64,000 bases of DNA, from positions 48,132,971 to 48,196,970 of the forward strand of contig OV121082.1 in NCBI GenBank assembly GCA_921293015.1, given 5' to 3'. Within the stretch, counting starts at the first letter, position 1. Each line of letters starts with the position of its first letter. The position numbers and the translations under genes are program-made. Origin of the DNA: Phorcus lineatus (lineage: Eukaryota; Mollusca; Gastropoda; Trochida; Trochidae). The notes under the pieces are model-generated. The model saw only the letters and a program-made list of their open reading frames with translations, did not search any database and had not been told where the DNA came from. Below are positions 61,990-64,000 of this stretch, one piece after another.

Positions 61990-62140
61990 AAAAGAATTTT
62001 TCAAATATGAAGTATTCAGGTTATAAAATTGATTCTTGCATTAAATCCTCATGAACAACGATATCGGAAATATTCTGCTTTTGCCTTCAGCCAGAAAAGC
62101 GAAAACGGTAGCTGCTATCTGAATTCAATAACAATGCATA
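61990..62140 (-). mobile_element. Inverted right-central part of a TTAA-element, family C
   Basis: The reverse complement matches the complete element from about 55830 to 56005: 'gcattgttattg.att', 'gct.ccgttttcgcttttctgg', 'aggcaaaa.cagaatatttccgatatcg' and 'ataacctgaatact'. This is the piece missing from the copy at 61179-61530, which suggests one element broken by an inversion. Confidence 0.75.
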
Positions 62141-62180
62141 AAAGGCTTCATTGCACACCTACACGTGTCCAATAATACCA

Positions 62181-62373
62181 AACTACACATTTAGGTTCAA
62201 ATTCAACCCTTCTTTGCCATACCTCCATGAATTGCACATTAATGTTCAAACATATACCTCCCACTATATATCTGATAATCTAAATATACCTGCATGATAA
62301 ATTGTATAATAAAGTTGCAACATTTACCACCGACCAACACTACAAAACCTGTTAATTTAAATCTACCTACATG
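62181..62373. repeat. 70-bp tandem array, left part
   Basis: Diverged units share 'ttgcacatta', 'gttcaaa', 'atctaaat.tacctacatg' and end in CATGTTAA at 62371-62377, the exact point where the family D element is inserted. The array continues at 63375. Confidence 0.75.
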
Positions 62374-63378
62374 TTAAAGGGGAAGGTAAATCCCTATACA
62401 CAGAATGGGTGGAGTCAATTTTCCCAGTAAAGAGTGTTTTTTCAGTTGAGATATAGTTGGGTACACTCTTGTCTAGCCAATTATCAAAACAATTACTTTT
62501 TATTTAAGAATGATTTTTTGCATCCATGTACACCAGTATTTGAAGAGCACAAAGATGTAATTTCTGAAAAAATACATTTACTCTGTAAAGAGAATTTTAA
62601 AAATGATATTCAAATACACCTACCTAAGATTCAAATTTGCCTCTGTATGTGTCATATGATCAGATAAGTGAGTGTTGCCATGGCAGCAGTCTCTGAGTGG
62701 CTAAGAACTTTCCATTCATGATATCAATTTCACCCCAGTAGTCCTGTCTTTCCCATGTTAAACAAACCCCCCCCCCCCCCCCCCCCCCCACTCCAAGACA
62801 GCTGTGACCCCAGCCTGGCCACTGCTGCCTATGGAAATGGGCCACTAGCACTAGAGTAGAGATAATGCTGAACCTTATTTTGTAATGTCACCAATGATAT
62901 GACAAAACAAGGCACATAGATGTACTTTGTATTAGCTAACAATTATTAAAGGATCATAAGGCCTAAAAGTGTGAAAAATCTGATGCATACATAGCTTGAG
63001 AATCCACAACAAACACCAAACAAGTATGTAATTATATCAAGGGACTAATACAGGCAAATAATTTAAAATGGGGAATCTTTTTAAAAATAATTTTTATAGG
63101 GAAATACAATATCATTCAAGTCATTCTAAGAAAATTTCATCTACATTCATTCACTTATTTGATTTTTGCCCTGAAATCTCATTTTACTGTAGTATATGTG
63201 TAGATCTCTCATAGTAAAATTCCCATAACCTTTGACCTCCCTGACTCCAGCGACCGTTAGAAGGCGGGGCACATTGGGTGATAAGATCTCCCCCAGTCTG
63301 CTAGTAGCCAATCACTGCTCTTGGAGCCTTAATTGCTTACCCATGGGTAAATCGGGCCTGTTTTACCTTCCCCTTTAA
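62374..63378. mobile_element. TTAA-element, family D (1005 bp with both TTAA)
   Basis: It starts TTAAAGGGGAAGGTAAA and ends TTTACCTTCCCCTTTAA, perfect 17-base terminal inverted repeats including TTAA. It interrupts a 70-bp tandem array exactly at the word CATGTTAAATTGCAC. The uninterrupted word is present in the next array unit (63442-63456), so the TTAA is a proven target-site duplication. TTAAAGGGG fits the T2-type TTAAAGGRR signature. The inside has a C23 run and only short frames (for example 62434-62667) without transposase motifs: a non-autonomous element. Confidence 0.92.
62767..62789. repeat. C23 homopolymer
   Basis: Twenty-three consecutive C within the family D element. Length is likely variable and error-prone. 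Confidence 0.95.
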
Positions 63379-63568
63379 ATTGCACATTAAAGTTCAAACA
63401 TGTGCCCCCAACAATGTACCTGCTATTCTAAATCTACCTACATGTTAAATTGCACATTAAAGTTCAAACATGTACCCCCAACAATATACCTGCTAATCTA
63501 AATCTACCTACATGTTAAATTACACATTAAAGTTCAAACATATACTTCTCACAGTTTACCTGCTAATT
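63375..63568. repeat. 70-bp tandem array, right part
   Basis: TGCACATTAAAGTTCAAACA-type words start at 63381, 63451 and (as TACACATTAA) 63521, a period of exactly 70 bases. The first two units are nearly identical; the third is more diverged. It is the continuation of 62181-62373. Confidence 0.92.
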
Positions 63569-64000
63569 ACATTACACCTTATTCACATAGGTAAAGCCCG
63601 ACAGTTGGTACTGATATGAGCAGCGTTGATGATTGTCCTTATTGCCCTAATTAAGTCAGAATTTAGCATCATTAACAACATTAACTCTAATCTCTCGGGA
63701 TACTTCAAACACACCGACATATTACAACGGGCAGGTTGATAGATATTTACCCGTGCTTTATTGCTATCTATTAAAATGAAGCCAAAAGGGAGGCGAAACG
63801 TGCTATGATTGGAAGGCGCATCCTCCGAGGGGTTTAATTATAAGAGTATCCGACCCTCCCCCGCTACACCCGATTGAAAGCCCAAACACCCCGAAGCTAT
63901 AGTTACGTCATTTCAAAACACCCGACTGTTGCTACATCAAACGGTGGTGCAACTCATAAACATTGATAACTTTATTTCTACTTTTGTTACAATTTAACAG
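63569..64000. other. Intergenic DNA at the window edge
   Basis: No gene recognised. The part at 63780-63910 is less AT-rich. Confidence 0.55.

Noticed and set aside
1..64000. CRISPR array, bacterial operons or viral genes
   Set aside because: The tandem arrays lack repeat-spacer structure, there are no bacterial ribosome-binding sites or dense coding, and no viral protein signature was seen; the DNA is metazoan.

Overview
The window looks like nuclear genomic DNA from a marine mollusc, most likely a gastropod of the abalone type. It is AT-rich and almost gene-free, and full of short interspersed elements, minisatellites and inverted-terminal-repeat elements. Two short elements combine a GTGAGTGAGT leader with a hairpin made of AACGCCGCT and its complement, a pattern I associate from memory with Haliotis and related gastropod genomes. 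Species cannot be fixed without a search.

Only one gene is convincing: a single-exon neurogenin-type bHLH transcription factor at 38221-38973 (+). It has a TATA box about 60 bases before the ATG, a perfect inverted pair of NRF-1-like sites further upstream, and an AATAAA about 380 bases after the stop. About 38 kb on the left and 25 kb on the right hold no other supportable gene. That fits the gene-poor surroundings of a developmental regulator, whose control elements may lie in this DNA. The best candidate distal element by eye is at 46195-46500.

The main theme of the non-coding DNA is a set of different short elements bounded by TTAA. Family A has two complete copies (45402-45862, 51137-51610). 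Family B has one complete copy (40256-40739) and three partial ones. Family C has one complete copy (55489-56120) and several partial or rearranged ones. A 1-kb element (62374-63378, family D) sits precisely inside a 70-bp tandem array whose other units show the uninterrupted target site. All start TTAAAG and resemble T2/Kolobok-type or piggyBac-like non-autonomous DNA transposons. No transposase is visible.

Other layout: E-box cluster (5096-5206); tandem 240-bp duplication (5471-5935); LINE 3' remnant (8555-9000) beside a SINE (9210-9657); identical 243-bp duplication of a foldback sequence (20221-20706) followed by three cAMP-response-element octamers; 50-bp minisatellite with an embedded perfect 48-bp palindrome (32600-33365); pentamer-like array (39944-40128); 24-bp minisatellite with a 95-bp higher-order period (49060-49870); LINE 3' end (60370-60899); (ATC)n, poly-G and poly-C tracts near the right end. 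Apart from neurogenin, short open frames are uncharacterised or are translations of repeats.
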